NCBI RefSeq assembly: GCF_019049855.1
Contig: NZ_JAHLSY010000005.1
Location: 1 to 64,000, forward strand
Direction of reading: 5' to 3'
Source of the DNA: Hydrogenophilus thiooxidans
GTDB taxonomy: Bacteria > Pseudomonadota > Gammaproteobacteria > Burkholderiales > Rhodocyclaceae
DNA: 64,000 nt
The notes under the pieces were generated by a model. That model saw only the letters and a program-made list of their open reading frames with translations. It did no database searches and was not told the DNA's origin. The position numbers and the translations under genes are program-made. Below are positions 19,262 through 29,297 of the stretch, piece after piece. Position 1 is the stretch's first letter. Every line of letters starts with the position of its first letter.

Positions 19262-19714
19262 ATGGTTCGCAAAGTGGGGATTGGGTGCGCCATCTGGCTC
19301 ATCGCTGCGCAGTGGGCTTACGGGGCGACTCAGAACGAGTCGAGCGAATTGCCGCAACTCGATTTGCGCTTGCCCACAGGGGTCTATCGCTGTGCCTACG
19401 GGGAACCGTTGGTGGGGATCGATCGCAGCACCGAAACCAACGGGGCCGTGAAAGTTCACTATCAAGGGCGGGTGCATGAGCTGCGGCGGGAGATCTCGAA
19501 GTCGGGGTTGCCACGCTTTTCCGATGAAGCGGCGGGGCTTTTGTGGATCGATTTACCGTGGAAGAGTGTGCTTTTGAATCTCAGGAACGAGCGCCCCATC
19601 GCCAACGACTGCACCTTTGCCCCCGAGCTGACCCTAGCGCAACTCGATAAGGGGCATGCGGCAGAGCGTTCGCCTCAAGAGAAGCGCGTCAAGAAGGTTG
19701 CGAAAAACCATTGA
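19262..19714 (+). CDS. MliC-like secreted protein (C-type lysozyme inhibitor fold)
   Basis: The 150-residue product has a signal peptide (VGIGCAIWLIAAQWAYG, probable cut near Ala22), so the mature form is periplasmic. The mature part resembles MliC: YRCAYGEPLVGI at the start (Cys44), a FSDEAAGLLWIDL strand, and IANDC (Cys117) that could pair with Cys44. There is no lipobox. Lysozyme inhibition is a family-based inference at modest confidence. The start is chosen from AGGAG and the signal peptide. A weak TTGTGC/TATTAT promoter lies at 19198-19225. Confidence 0.6.
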   Translation: MVRKVGIGCAIWLIAAQWAYGATQNESSELPQLDLRLPTGVYRCAYGEPLVGIDRSTETNGAVKVHYQGRVHELRREISKSGLPRFSDEAAGLLWIDLPWKSVLLNLRNERPIANDCTFAPELTLAQLDKGHAAERSPQEKRVKKVAKNH

Positions 19715-19840
19715 GGCTTCTTTTGCTGTCTGCCTCGCTGCGAACAGCGGCCCGATTGGGTGGCAGTAAGGCGGCGGGTGTACCTTCACCGCCGGTCGCA
19801 TTGGCAAGTTATAATTCAACCTTTTTGTGGAGAAGGAAGC

Positions 19841-20266
19841 ATGGCAATCGAACGGACGCTCTCGATCATCAAACCCGACGCGGTTGCGAAGAATGTGATT
19901 GGCAAAATCTACCAGCGTTTCGAAGACGCCGGATTGAAAATCGTGGCGGCGAAAATGGTGTGGCTTTCGGAGAAAGAAGCGGCGGCTTTTTACGCCGTCC
20001 ACAAGGAGCGCCCCTTTTTCAACGATCTGGTTCGCTTCATGACCTCTGGGCCGGTGATGGTCCAGGTGCTGGAAGGGGAGAACGCGATCGCGAAAAACCG
20101 CGAATTGATGGGCGCTACCGACCCGAAGAAAGCGGCGCCGGGGACGATTCGTGCCGATTTCGCCGAATCGATCGACGCCAACGCCGTCCATGGTTCCGAT
20201 GGCCCCGAGACGGCGCGCACCGAAATCGCCTTCTTCTTCCCGGAAATGGCGATCTATTCGCGCTGA
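19841..20266 (+). CDS. ndk: Nucleoside diphosphate kinase
   Basis: Ndk transfers the gamma phosphate of NTPs to NDPs through a phosphohistidine. The 141-residue product starts [20 protein letters not shown] and has the active-site NAVHGSD with His117. A TATAAT sits at 19810-19815, about 25 bases before the ATG, without a convincing -35. AGAAGGAAGC is the ribosome binding site. It heads a run of genes reaching der. Confidence 0.97.
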   Translation: MAIERTLSIIKPDAVAKNVIGKIYQRFEDAGLKIVAAKMVWLSEKEAAAFYAVHKERPFFNDLVRFMTSGPVMVQVLEGENAIAKNRELMGATDPKKAAPGTIRADFAESIDANAVHGSDGPETARTEIAFFFPEMAIYSR

Positions 20267-20273
20267 CCGTCGA

Positions 20274-21422
20274 ATGAAAGAGACCGAAGCTGCCGTGGCT
20301 GACGCGGTGCCGACCAATCTCCTGGAGCTGACGCGCGAGGAGCTGGAAGCCTGGTTCGTCGCGCAAGGAGAGAAGCCCTTTCGGGCGCGCCAGGTCTATC
20401 GCTGGATCCACCGCATGGGGGTCGCCGATTTCGCGGCGATGAGCGATGTCGCGAAAACCTTGCGGGCGCAACTGGCGCAATCTGCGTCGATCACGCCACC
20501 TCGGGTGATTTCGGACCGCGTTTCGAGCGACGGGACGCGGAAATGGCTCTTGGACGTCGGTCAGGGCAACGCGGTGGAGACCGTCTTCATCCCGGAACGC
20601 AGCCGGGGAACGCTCTGCATCTCGACCCAAGCAGGCTGTGCGCTCGAGTGTGCGTTTTGCGCGACCGGCAAGCAAGGTTTCAACCGTAATTTGACGACCG
20701 GCGAAATCCTGGGCCAGTTGTGGCTGGCCAACCATGTGTTGGGGCCAGCGTACGCGCACGCTCGGCTCGACGACGGCGATTGGACCGACAACGGGCGCGT
20801 GGTGACCAACGTCGTGATGATGGGGATGGGGGAGCCGCTTGCCAATTACGATGCGGTGGTGCGCGCGCTCAAAGTGATGCTCGACGATTTCGGCTATGGC
20901 CTGTCACGGCGCCGGGTGACGGTTTCGACCTCAGGGTTGGTGCCGGCGATGGATCGGCTGCGTGCCGAATGCCCTGTGGCATTGGCCGTTTCGCTGCATG
21001 CGCCCAACGACCGATTGCGGGACGAATTGGTTCCGATCAACAAAAAGTATCCGCTCAAAGAACTGATCGCAGCGTGCGAACGGTATCTCACCGCGTCGCC
21101 CCGCGATTTCATCATGTTCGAATATGTGTTGCTCGACGGGGTGAACGACAACCCGCGGGATGCGCAGGAGTTGATCGCGCTGACCCGTGGCCTTTCGTGC
21201 AAATTCAACTTGATTCCGTTCAACCCCTTCCCAGGGAGTCCGTTTCGGCGCCCGGCGCCGGAGCGTGTCCGAGCGTTTGCCGAGCGGCTGATGGCTGCAG
21301 GGCGCCTGACGACGATCCGTCGCACCCGCGGCGACGACGTCGCAGCGGCGTGTGGCCAATTGGCGGGACAGGTCAAAGATCGAACCCGTCGTTCGCTGCG
21401 CTTGGTTGCCGCGGAGGGGTGA
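20274..21422 (+). CDS. rlmN: Dual-specificity 23S rRNA A2503 / tRNA A37 methyltransferase RlmN
   Basis: RlmN is a radical-SAM enzyme that makes 2-methyladenosine in 23S rRNA and some tRNAs. The 382-residue product has the CxxxCxxC cluster motif (Cys122, Cys126, Cys129 in GCALECAFC) and a C-terminal cysteine in AAACGQLAG that fits the methyl-transfer mechanism. The first ATG seven bases after the ndk stop gives the normal length. The rlmN-pilF-rodZ-ispG order is common in proteobacteria. Confidence 0.95.
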   Translation: MKETEAAVADAVPTNLLELTREELEAWFVAQGEKPFRARQVYRWIHRMGVADFAAMSDVAKTLRAQLAQSASITPPRVISDRVSSDGTRKWLLDVGQGNAVETVFIPERSRGTLCISTQAGCALECAFCATGKQGFNRNLTTGEILGQLWLANHVLGPAYAHARLDDGDWTDNGRVVTNVVMMGMGEPLANYDAVVRALKVMLDDFGYGLSRRRVTVSTSGLVPAMDRLRAECPVALAVSLHAPNDRLRDELVPINKKYPLKELIAACERYLTASPRDFIMFEYVLLDGVNDNPRDAQELIALTRGLSCKFNLIPFNPFPGSPFRRPAPERVRAFAERLMAAGRLTTIRRTRGDDVAAACGQLAGQVKDRTRRSLRLVAAEG

Positions 21423-22238
21423 ATGAAGTGGGGGCAGGTCTTTTGCGGGGTCGCAGCAGCGTTCGCGCTGGCGGGGTGCGCGTCCGTTGCGACGTCGCCG
21501 CGTGCGGGGATCGCCGAGGGCGTTTATCCTGCGCCCCTTTTGGACCAAACGGCCGCGCAGCCCGAGGATAAGGAACGCAAAGCGCGCATCGACCTGGCGT
21601 TGGCCTACCTTGAGCTGGGGCGCGTCGACGTGGCGCTCGACGAAATCGCAAAAGCGCGTGCGCTCAACCCCTCTGACCCGCTGGTGCCCTATGCCTGGGG
21701 GTTGGCCCATCTGGCGCTGGGGGATCGCGCGACTGCAGAAAAGAGTCTCGAAGAGGCGCAGCGGCTTGCGCCCAACGATCCCGACATTCTGCATGCGCTC
21801 GGCTCACTCCGTTGTTCCGCAGATCGTTTCCAAGAGGGGTTGGCGTTGTTGCGTGAGGCGGCGATGAACCCCTACTATCCGCGGCGCGCGCGTTCGCTGG
21901 CGAACCACGCGTGGTGTGCTTGGCGTGCCGGCGATGAATCTGCAGTTCAGAACGAGATCGACATGGCGCTTGCGCTGCAACCCGACGATTTCCTCGTCCA
22001 AGTCCGCGCGTTGCAATGGGCGGCGCGCAAAAGGCAGTGGGCGATTGCGGATCGCCATTTGGAACGGCTCCTCCAGCGCGCGCCCGACGACCCGATGGTC
22101 TGGTGGCTTGCGGCCAATCTGGCGCACGCGAAAGGCGATCGTCTGAACGAAGCGCGCTGGGCCGAACGGTTGCGCCAAGAAGCGCCCAACCGCTTGGAGA
22201 CGCGCAAATTGGAGCGAGGAGAGTGGGAGTCATGGTGA
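21423..22238 (+). CDS. pilF: Type IV pilus biogenesis lipoprotein PilF (PilW)
   Basis: The 271-residue product has a lipoprotein signal ending LAGC (Cys19) and at least four TPR repeats. This matches PilF/PilW, the outer-membrane pilotin needed for PilQ secretin assembly. It starts directly after the rlmN stop and overlaps the next gene by seven bases. No other pilus gene is in the window, so its role rests on synteny and architecture. Confidence 0.85.
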   Translation: MKWGQVFCGVAAAFALAGCASVATSPRAGIAEGVYPAPLLDQTAAQPEDKERKARIDLALAYLELGRVDVALDEIAKARALNPSDPLVPYAWGLAHLALGDRATAEKSLEEAQRLAPNDPDILHALGSLRCSADRFQEGLALLREAAMNPYYPRRARSLANHAWCAWRAGDESAVQNEIDMALALQPDDFLVQVRALQWAARKRQWAIADRHLERLLQRAPDDPMVWWLAANLAHAKGDRLNEARWAERLRQEAPNRLETRKLERGEWESW

Positions 22239-23221
22239 CAGAAGAACGCGGCGCTTCACCAGAGGCGGTTGGCGAAGCGATTCGTCAGCTCCGGGAGGCT
22301 TCGGGTTGGTCACGTGAAGCGCTTGCCGCCGAGCTGAAGATCGCTACCCGGCAATTGGCCGCGCTGGAAGCGGGCGAGTGGCACGAACTGCCCAACGCGA
22401 TTTTCGTACGCGGCGTGCTCAGAGGGATCGCACGCTGGGGAAATCGCGATCCGCAGCCGTGGTTGGAGGTGGCGCAAGCCTGTTTCGCCGAATCGACCGT
22501 GCGTCTGACGCCGCCCAGAAACGCCGAGGGCGAAATCGTCGTGCGTCGCCCCGTCTGGCGCCATCCGGTCGTGCGTTTCGCAGCTGGTGTCATCGTGGTT
22601 GGTCTGCTGCTCGTCGGTTATCTGCAGTGGTTCGGGGTTTGGGAATCGGACTCGGCGATGGGCGACGGGGTTTCGTTACGGACGCCACTGGTCACGCCCA
22701 ACGGCGATACCGCTGCGGCAGTCGTTACGGTGCCGCCCCCCCCGCCAACGGATGCCGTGGGTACGCCTAGGGCCGATCCACGCTCCGAAACGGGTAGTGA
22801 CAGGGCGGCCGACTCCGCTCCTTTGTCGCGATCCGAAACCGAGGCGAGACAGGGGGCGAAAACGCAAGCCGAGCTAATGGGCGGTGCCGGCGGAGCGTTG
22901 GGTGGCGGCTTTCCCGAGGGCGCAAAGAAAAGCGAGCCAGATGCCCAGTCACAGTCGGCGAGCCAGTCGCCGCAGTCGGTTACCGGGCTTGCGATTCGCG
23001 CGGAAAGTGGGGACTCGTGGATGCAGGTGACCGCCGCCAACGGGACCAAGGTTTTTGACGGCATTCTCCGGCAAGGCAACAGCCGCACTTTTCCCGTCGA
23101 CGGTGCGCCGTACGCGCTTCACCTGGGGAACGCCCAGGCGCTGGTGATCGAATGGAATGGTGCCTCCCTCAAGCCCCCTGGTCGTGGGGTCGTTCGTATG
23201 CAAGTTCCGGCACAACCATGA
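22232..23221 (+). CDS. rodZ: RodZ-like cytoskeletal membrane protein
   Basis: The 329-residue product has an N-terminal Cro/C1-type helix-turn-helix (about 12-70), a juxtamembrane basic stretch, one transmembrane helix (about 113-134), a Pro/Ser/Gln-rich periplasmic linker and a C-terminal domain of the DUF4115 type ([18 protein letters not shown]). RodZ links MreB to the cell-wall elongation machinery. The start overlaps pilF (ATGGTGA), and the stop overlaps ispG (ATGA). Confidence 0.87.
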   Translation: MVTEERGASPEAVGEAIRQLREASGWSREALAAELKIATRQLAALEAGEWHELPNAIFVRGVLRGIARWGNRDPQPWLEVAQACFAESTVRLTPPRNAEGEIVVRRPVWRHPVVRFAAGVIVVGLLLVGYLQWFGVWESDSAMGDGVSLRTPLVTPNGDTAAAVVTVPPPPPTDAVGTPRADPRSETGSDRAADSAPLSRSETEARQGAKTQAELMGGAGGALGGGFPEGAKKSEPDAQSQSASQSPQSVTGLAIRAESGDSWMQVTAANGTKVFDGILRQGNSRTFPVDGAPYALHLGNAQALVIEWNGASLKPPGRGVVRMQVPAQP

Positions 23222-24492
23222 ACGACACGCTGCACTCTCCAGCGACCCCCATCGCGCCAATGCCGTATGGACCGGCGCCGCGTCGCCCCACTTATCAGGT
23301 TCGGGTTGGTAAGGTGACGATCGGTTCGAGCGCGCCAGTGGTGATCCAGTCGATGACCAATACCGACACCGCCGACGTGGCCGCGACGGCCCGGCAAGTC
23401 GCGGCGTTGGCGCATGCGGGTTCTGAAATCGTTCGCGTTACGGTGAACAGCGCAGCCGCGGCGAAAGCTGTCCCGGAAATCGTCGATCGTCTGCTGGCAT
23501 GGGGTGTCGACGTTCCGCTGGTCGGCGACTTTCACTACAACGGCCACCGTCTGTTGCGTGACACGCCAGCCTGTGCCGAGGCGTTGGCGAAATGGCGAGT
23601 CAATCCCGGTAATGTCGGGTTTGGAGCGAAACGCGACGCGCAATTCGCTGCGATCGTCGAACTGGCGTGCCGTTTCGACAAACCTCTGCGGATCGGGGTC
23701 AATTGGGGCAGTCTCGACCAGTCGGTCTTGGCGCGGCTGATGGACGAAAACGCCCGCCGTAGCGAACCCTGGCCTGCAGACGCGGTGATGCGGGAAGCGC
23801 TCGTCACCTCGGCGTTGGAGTCTGCGGCGGAAGCGGAGCGCCTGGGGTTGGCGCCGGACCGGATCGTTTTGTCGGCGAAGGTCTCGAGTGTGCAAGACTT
23901 GATCGCGGTCTATCGTGCGTTGGCTGCACGCTGCCGTTATCCGCTCCATCTTGGTTTGACCGAAGCGGGAATGGGCAGCAAAGGGATCGTCGCGAGTACC
24001 GCAGCGTTGGCGGTATTGCTGCAAGAGGGGATCGGCGATACGATTCGCGTCTCGCTCACCCCCGCGCCTGGGGAACCGCGCACGCAAGAGGTGGTGGTTG
24101 CGCAACAGATCGTGCAGTCCTTGGGTCTGCGGGCGTTTGCCCCGACGGTGACGGCGTGTCCGGGGTGCGGCCGCACGACGTCGACCTTTTTCCAAGAGTT
24201 GGCGCAGCGTACCGAAGCGTTTTTGCGCGAGCGCATGCCCGAATGGCGACAGCAGTTCGACGGGGTGGAACAACTGAGCGTTGCGGTGATGGGGTGCGTC
24301 GTCAATGGTCCGGGAGAGTCGCGGCAAGCCCATATCGGCATTTCGCTGCCCGGCACCGGTGAGGCCCCAGCAGCGCCCGTTTTCATGGACGGAGAGAAGG
24401 TGGCCACGTTGCGCGGCGACCGGATCGCCGAAGAGTTTTTGGCGCTGATCGAGCACTACGTGACCACCCGTTTTGTGGAAAGGATGAGATGA
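23218..24492 (+). CDS. ispG: 4-hydroxy-3-methylbut-2-enyl diphosphate synthase
   Basis: IspG (GcpE) is the 4Fe-4S enzyme that converts MEcPP to HMBPP in the MEP isoprenoid pathway. The 424-residue product has [11 protein letters not shown] near the N terminus, the cluster cysteines in TACPGCGR, and the C-terminal [11 protein letters not shown] motif holding the third cysteine and a cluster-ligating glutamate. The ATG overlaps the rodZ stop and the stop overlaps hisS. Confidence 0.97.
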   Translation: MNDTLHSPATPIAPMPYGPAPRRPTYQVRVGKVTIGSSAPVVIQSMTNTDTADVAATARQVAALAHAGSEIVRVTVNSAAAAKAVPEIVDRLLAWGVDVPLVGDFHYNGHRLLRDTPACAEALAKWRVNPGNVGFGAKRDAQFAAIVELACRFDKPLRIGVNWGSLDQSVLARLMDENARRSEPWPADAVMREALVTSALESAAEAERLGLAPDRIVLSAKVSSVQDLIAVYRALAARCRYPLHLGLTEAGMGSKGIVASTAALAVLLQEGIGDTIRVSLTPAPGEPRTQEVVVAQQIVQSLGLRAFAPTVTACPGCGRTTSTFFQELAQRTEAFLRERMPEWRQQFDGVEQLSVAVMGCVVNGPGESRQAHIGISLPGTGEAPAAPVFMDGEKVATLRGDRIAEEFLALIEHYVTTRFVERMR

Positions 24493-25796
24493 GCCAGAAA
24501 GGGATCCGCGGGGTTCGCGGCATGAACGACATCCTGCCGCCTGAGTCGTTCCTCTGGAACGAATTCGAGGCGCTGGTGCACTCGTGGGCAGCTGCCTACG
24601 GCTATCGGCCGTTGCGTACGCCGATCGTCGAGCAGACAGCGCTCTTCAAACGGGCGATCGGTGAGGTGACCGACATCGTCGAAAAGGAGATGTACGCCTT
24701 CGAGGATGCACTCAACGGCGAGCACCTCACGTTACGGCCGGAGGGAACCGCGGGGTGCGTGCGCGCGGCGATCGAACACAATCTGTTGCACCAGGGGCCG
24801 CAGCGCCTGTACTACTGGGGCCCGATGTTTCGCCACGAACGACCGCAAAAAGGGCGCTACCGGCAGTTTCACCAGATCGGTGTGGAGGCGTTGGGTTTTG
24901 CCGACCCTGAGATCGACGCCGAATTGATCGTGATGGGGGCGCGGCTGTGGGACGATTTGGGCCTTACCGACGTACGGCTCGAGATCAACTCGTTGGGGGA
25001 CCCTGAGGAGCGCGCAGCGCATCGGGAAGCGCTCATTGCCTATTTCACCGCCCATCAGGAGGAGCTGGACGAGGATTCGCGCCGTCGGCTCACCCGCAAC
25101 CCGCTGCGCATTCTCGACAGCAAAAACCCGGCGATGCAGCCGCTCATCGAAGGGGCGCCGCGGTTGTTGGACTATCTGGGGGCGGAGACGCGCGCCCATT
25201 TCGACGCGGTGTTGGCGCTAATCGAAGCGGCGGGTATCCCCTACCGGATCAACCCGCGGCTGGTTCGTGGCCTCGACTACTACAACCGTACCGTGTTCGA
25301 ATGGGTGACGCCAAAGCTCGGCGCCCAGGGTACGATCTGTGCCGGAGGGCGTTACGATGGACTCTTTGCCCAGTTGGGGGGAAAACCCGCCCCTGCAGCC
25401 GGGTTTGCGCTTGGGGTCGAGCGGGTGTTGGCGCTCTGGGAAGCGTGTGGGGGGGAACCACCCCGGCCGGAACTCGACGTCTATCTCGTCCACCAAGGCG
25501 AAAAAAGTGCGCACGCGGCGTTCCGACTGGCCGAAGCGTTGCGTTCGAGCGGTTTTTCGGTGGTCGTGCATGCGGGCGGGGGCAGCTTCAAGAGCCAGAT
25601 GAAGCGTGCCGACGCAAGTGGCGCCGAGGTGGCGGTGATCCTGGGCGAATCGGAACTCGCGAGTGAGACGGCCACGGTGAAACCGCTGCGGCGACCGGGC
25701 GCACAACGGCAAGTGCCGTGGGCGCAGCTCGAGGAGGTCGTGGCGCAAATCCAATTGGGATCGGAGGAAAGCGATGGCGCTGGTACTCTCGCATGA
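24489..25796 (+). CDS. hisS: Histidyl-tRNA synthetase
   Basis: This class II synthetase of 435 residues charges tRNA-His. It begins with [16 protein letters not shown], has motif 2 ([18 protein letters not shown]), the histidine-binding segment [13 protein letters not shown] and the C-terminal anticodon-binding domain. The start overlaps ispG (ATGA), and the 3' end overlaps yfgM by 23 bases. A paralogue without catalytic function, hisZ, lies 7 kb downstream. Confidence 0.97.
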   Translation: MSQKGIRGVRGMNDILPPESFLWNEFEALVHSWAAAYGYRPLRTPIVEQTALFKRAIGEVTDIVEKEMYAFEDALNGEHLTLRPEGTAGCVRAAIEHNLLHQGPQRLYYWGPMFRHERPQKGRYRQFHQIGVEALGFADPEIDAELIVMGARLWDDLGLTDVRLEINSLGDPEERAAHREALIAYFTAHQEELDEDSRRRLTRNPLRILDSKNPAMQPLIEGAPRLLDYLGAETRAHFDAVLALIEAAGIPYRINPRLVRGLDYYNRTVFEWVTPKLGAQGTICAGGRYDGLFAQLGGKPAPAAGFALGVERVLALWEACGGEPPRPELDVYLVHQGEKSAHAAFRLAEALRSSGFSVVVHAGGGSFKSQMKRADASGAEVAVILGESELASETATVKPLRRPGAQRQVPWAQLEEVVAQIQLGSEESDGAGTLA

Positions 25797-26445
25797 AGAG
25801 CAGGAGCAGGTCGACGCGCTCAAAGCATGGTGGCGGGAAAATGGCCGTTTGCTCATCGCCGCGGTGAGTGCGGCACTCGTTTTTTCGCTCGGTTGGCACG
25901 GTTGGCAGTGGTGGCGGAGCGAACAGATCCAGGCGGCGGCGCACGCGTTCGAAGCGATCGACCAAGCCTTGGAAAAGCAGGCGTGGGCCGAGGCGCGCGC
26001 GGCGTGGGAGCGCCTCAAAGCCATTCCGTGGGTTGGGAAAACGCAGGCGGCTTTTGCGGCGCTCGCAATCGCCGACCGTGCAGCGGCCGAGCATGCGGCC
26101 GCCGAGGCGATTCCCGTGGTGCGCGAGGCGGTGGCACTCGGCAATGCCGACGATGCGGTGCAACCGCTCCTGGCGTTCACGTTGGCGGAACTCCATCTGG
26201 CGCAAGGGGATGACGATGCTGCGGCGAAAGCCTTGCCGCAGGCAGTTCCAGCGCCTTATCAGCCACGGCTCTGGGCGCTCAAAGGCGATATCGCGCTTGC
26301 GCACGGTCAGGCGCAACAGGCGGTTTCCCATTATGACCAAGCGCTTGCCGAGGTGCGCGGCGACCCCTCGTGGCAGATGGTATTGCGCGCACAACGCGAG
26401 CAAGCGGCGATCGTGTCCGATTCCGTTCAGGAGCCTACCCAATGA
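25774..26445 (+). CDS. yfgM: YfgM-type ancillary SecYEG translocon subunit
   Basis: The 223-residue product has a short cytoplasmic N terminus, one transmembrane helix (about 26-45) and a periplasmic Ala-rich TPR-like domain. In E. coli YfgM associates with SecYEG and PpiD and hands secreted proteins to periplasmic chaperones. The hisS-yfgM-bamB-der order is the standard context. The ATG is well inside hisS; GGAGGAAAGCG precedes it. Confidence 0.88.
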   Translation: MALVLSHEEQEQVDALKAWWRENGRLLIAAVSAALVFSLGWHGWQWWRSEQIQAAAHAFEAIDQALEKQAWAEARAAWERLKAIPWVGKTQAAFAALAIADRAAAEHAAAEAIPVVREAVALGNADDAVQPLLAFTLAELHLAQGDDDAAAKALPQAVPAPYQPRLWALKGDIALAHGQAQQAVSHYDQALAEVRGDPSWQMVLRAQREQAAIVSDSVQEPTQ

Positions 26446-27608
26446 AACGTTTCGCGCTTCTTCGGCGCTGGGTGGTATGCGCTGCGCTGGGGGTTGGGGT
26501 TTCGGGTTGTGCCTCGCTCGATGCGCTCAACCCCTTTGCCGCTTCGGGCCCCAAGCCGGCACCGTTGCCAGAGCTTCGTGACACGCGCTCCCTTCCGGTG
26601 CGCTACACCGTGCACCTTTCCGAAGGGGGACAACGCTACCTCACCCCCGCCCCTGTTGCCGACGGAGTGGTCGCCGCGGGGGGGAAAGGGGAAGTGGTCT
26701 GGATCGGCGCCGACGGCAAGGAGCAGTGGCGCACCGAGGTAGGCGCGCCGATCCTGGCCGGGGTGGGGAGCGACGCTCGGTTGGCAGCGGTGGTGACCGA
26801 GCAGGGGGAGGTAGTCGCGATCAACGTCAGTGACGGCTCCATCCGGTGGCGTCAAGCCGCCGCGCTGCCGGCGGTGACGCCGCCGCTCGTGGGAGAGGGG
26901 TTGGTGGTCGTTCGCGCCGCGGACCATCGGCTGCTGGCGTTCGATGCGTTCGATGGCAAACCCCGCTGGCGATATGAGCGGCCGCTGCCGCCGCTTTCGT
27001 TGCGGCAGAGTGCGCCGCTCGTTGCGGCCGGTGGCGCGATTTTCGTCGGCTATCCCGGCGGAATCGTCGCAGCGCTCGATCCCAACCGGGGGCAGCCCTT
27101 CTTCGAGCTCACGGTTGCGCCGCCCAAAGGGACGACCGAAATCGAACGGCTGACCGATATCGTTGGGGCCGTGGTGCTCGACAGCCAAGAGCTCTGTGCG
27201 GCGGCGTACCAAAGCCGCATCGCCTGTTTCGACCTGAAAACGGGGCGGGAGGTGCTCACGAGTGCGATCGCGACGCGAGTCGGGATCGACCGCGACGTGC
27301 GTTCCTTGATCACGGTCGACGAGGTCGATCGCATCGTCGCGATCGATCTCTTCAACGGGCAACCGCGCTGGCAAAACGATTCGCTCGTCTACCGACAGCT
27401 GACGCGTCCGATGGTCTTTGGCGACGTTGCGCTGGTCGGCGACGCGCAAGGGTATCTCCACGCCGTCGATCTCAGTGACGGGCAGCTCCGCGCCCGCACC
27501 CGTATCGGCAGCGGCGCGATCGTCGTGGCTCCGCAGCGCGTTGCCGATGGCGCGGTCGTGGTCCAGAATCAAGACGGCACGGTAGCGGTGCTGGAGCGGA
27601 CGCGGTGA
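26442..27608 (+). CDS. bamB: Outer membrane assembly lipoprotein BamB
   Basis: BamB is a beta-propeller lipoprotein of the BAM complex. The 388-residue product has a lipobox VSGC (Cys23) and repeated PQQ-like blades such as SDGSIRWRQ, FDGKPRWRYE and FNGQPRWQN. The ATG overlaps the yfgM stop (ATGA); the stop overlaps the der start (GTGA). Context and architecture agree. Confidence 0.95.
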   Translation: MKRFALLRRWVVCAALGVGVSGCASLDALNPFAASGPKPAPLPELRDTRSLPVRYTVHLSEGGQRYLTPAPVADGVVAAGGKGEVVWIGADGKEQWRTEVGAPILAGVGSDARLAAVVTEQGEVVAINVSDGSIRWRQAAALPAVTPPLVGEGLVVVRAADHRLLAFDAFDGKPRWRYERPLPPLSLRQSAPLVAAGGAIFVGYPGGIVAALDPNRGQPFFELTVAPPKGTTEIERLTDIVGAVVLDSQELCAAAYQSRIACFDLKTGREVLTSAIATRVGIDRDVRSLITVDEVDRIVAIDLFNGQPRWQNDSLVYRQLTRPMVFGDVALVGDAQGYLHAVDLSDGQLRARTRIGSGAIVVAPQRVADGAVVVQNQDGTVAVLERTR

Positions 27609-28972
27609 GCGCGCAGCTGCCCACCCTCGTTTTGGTCGGTCGCCCTAATGTGGGCAAATCGACCCTCTTCAACCGATTGACGCGGTCGCGTGACGCGCTG
27701 GTTGCCAACGTTCCCGGTTTGACGCGCGACCGCCGTTATGGCCGCGGCAAAGTGGGCGGGCGTCCCTATCTGGTCGTCGATACGGCGGGTTTCGATCCAA
27801 CGGCGAAAGAGGGGCTGACCGCCGAAATGGTCCGGCAAGCGGAGCTTGCGATTCGCGAGGCCGACCTCGTGCTCTTCGTCGTCGACGGTCGCGCGGGCTT
27901 GACGCCGCACGACGAAGCGATCGCGGACTATCTGCGCGCGCTGGGGGTAGCGGTGCGCGTATTGGTGAACAAAACCGAAGGATTGGACCGCGCGATCGCG
28001 CGCGCCGAGTTCTACGCGCTCGGGTTTGGTGAGCCGTTGCCGATTTCGGCGTCGCACGGTGACGGCGTGCGCGAGATGATCCACGAGGTGTTGGCCCCCT
28101 TCCCAAAGCCAAAGCCGAACAAAGAGCCGTTGGCCGAAATGCAGAGCGAGGAAACGGGGGACGAAGATGGGATTCGCGTGGCGGTGCTGGGTCGTCCGAA
28201 CGTCGGGAAATCGACGCTCATCAATGCTCTGTTGGGAGAGAACCGTCTGATCGCGTACGACATGCCGGGAACCACCCGCGACGCGATCGATGTTCCATTC
28301 GAACACAACGGTCGCCCCTACACGTTGGTCGATACCGCGGGCGTGCGCAAAAAAGGGCGGGTGACCGACACCATCGAAAAGTTTTCGGTGATCAAGGCGT
28401 TGCAAGCGGTAGAGCAGGCCAATGTCGTGATTCTGACGCTCGATGCCACCCAGGAGGTGGGCGAACAGGATGCCCATTTGGGTGGTTTCATTTTGGAGAC
28501 CGGGCGGGCGCTGGTGATCGCCGTAAACAAATGGGATGCTGCCGACGCCTACCAGCGGCAGCGGACCAAGACGCAGCTTGCGCACAAGCTCGCGTTCCTC
28601 TCGTTCGCGCCGGTGGTCTTTCTCTCGGCGAAAACCGGAAAAGGGCTCGACGCGCTGATGCGCGCAGTCGACCAGGCGTTCGCTGCGGCGATGAAAAAAC
28701 TGCCGACGCCACAACTGACGCGGGTGTTGCAAGAACTGGTGAAGCGTCAGGCACCGCCGCGCCACGGTCTCTTTCGCCCCAAACCGCGCTATGCCCACCA
28801 GGGCGGGAGCAATCCGCCGATCATCGTGATCCACGGCAATGCCCTCGAACACCTGCCGAAGTCGTACCTCCGCTACCTGGAGCAAGGGTTCACCGAAGCG
28901 TTCGGGTTGAAGGGTACGCCGTTGCGGCTCGAACTGCGCACGAGTCACAACCCATACGCCGAAAAGGGATAG
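27605..28972 (+). CDS. der: Ribosome assembly GTPase Der (EngA)
   Basis: Der acts in 50S maturation. The 455-residue product has two tandem GTPase domains, each with GRPNVGKST (near residues 12 and 200), DTAG switches and NKxD-like motifs (NKTE in the first, NKWD in the second), followed by a KH-like domain that ends NPYAEKG. It starts at GTG overlapping the bamB stop. Confidence 0.97.
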   Translation: MSAQLPTLVLVGRPNVGKSTLFNRLTRSRDALVANVPGLTRDRRYGRGKVGGRPYLVVDTAGFDPTAKEGLTAEMVRQAELAIREADLVLFVVDGRAGLTPHDEAIADYLRALGVAVRVLVNKTEGLDRAIARAEFYALGFGEPLPISASHGDGVREMIHEVLAPFPKPKPNKEPLAEMQSEETGDEDGIRVAVLGRPNVGKSTLINALLGENRLIAYDMPGTTRDAIDVPFEHNGRPYTLVDTAGVRKKGRVTDTIEKFSVIKALQAVEQANVVILTLDATQEVGEQDAHLGGFILETGRALVIAVNKWDAADAYQRQRTKTQLAHKLAFLSFAPVVFLSAKTGKGLDALMRAVDQAFAAAMKKLPTPQLTRVLQELVKRQAPPRHGLFRPKPRYAHQGGSNPPIIVIHGNALEHLPKSYLRYLEQGFTEAFGLKGTPLRLELRTSHNPYAEKG

Positions 28973-28982
28973 TCGCACCAAG

Positions 28983-29000
28983 GTGCACCACCCGGTGCAC
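28983..29000. repeat. Short inverted repeat upstream of hfq
   Basis: GTGCACC-ACCC-GGTGCAC is a 7-bp inverted repeat ten bases after der. No T run follows, so it is not a typical terminator. A TACAAT at 29009-29014 lies just downstream, so the repeat may overlap the hfq promoter. Function unknown. Confidence 0.4.
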
Positions 29001-29051
29001 AACTCGCGTACAATATCAGGTTCTGATCACACACCATTAGAGTCGAGAACG

Positions 29052-29297
29052 ATGAGCAACAAAGCCCTCCAACTGCAAGACCCTTTCCTCAACCTGCTGC
29101 GCCGTGAGCGCGTGCCGGTTTCCATTTACCTCGTCAACGGGATCAAATTGCAAGGTCAGATCGAGTCGTTCGATCAGTACGTGGTGCTCCTCAAGAACAC
29201 CGTGACTCAAATGGTCTATAAACACGCGATCTCGACGGTCGTGCCGTCGCGCCCGGTGACCTTGCGCGAAGTTCACGGGGAAAGCGAAGAAGCCTGA
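29052..29297 (+). CDS. hfq: RNA chaperone Hfq
   Basis: Hfq is a hexameric Sm-like protein that pairs small RNAs with mRNAs. The 81-residue product has Sm1 ([21 protein letters not shown]) and Sm2 with the YKHAIST motif. The ATG lies in AGTCGAGAACG and matches family N termini ([19 protein letters not shown]). TGATG links it to hflX, a typical hfq-hflXKC operon. Confidence 0.98.
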   Translation: MSNKALQLQDPFLNLLRRERVPVSIYLVNGIKLQGQIESFDQYVVLLKNTVTQMVYKHAISTVVPSRPVTLREVHGESEEA

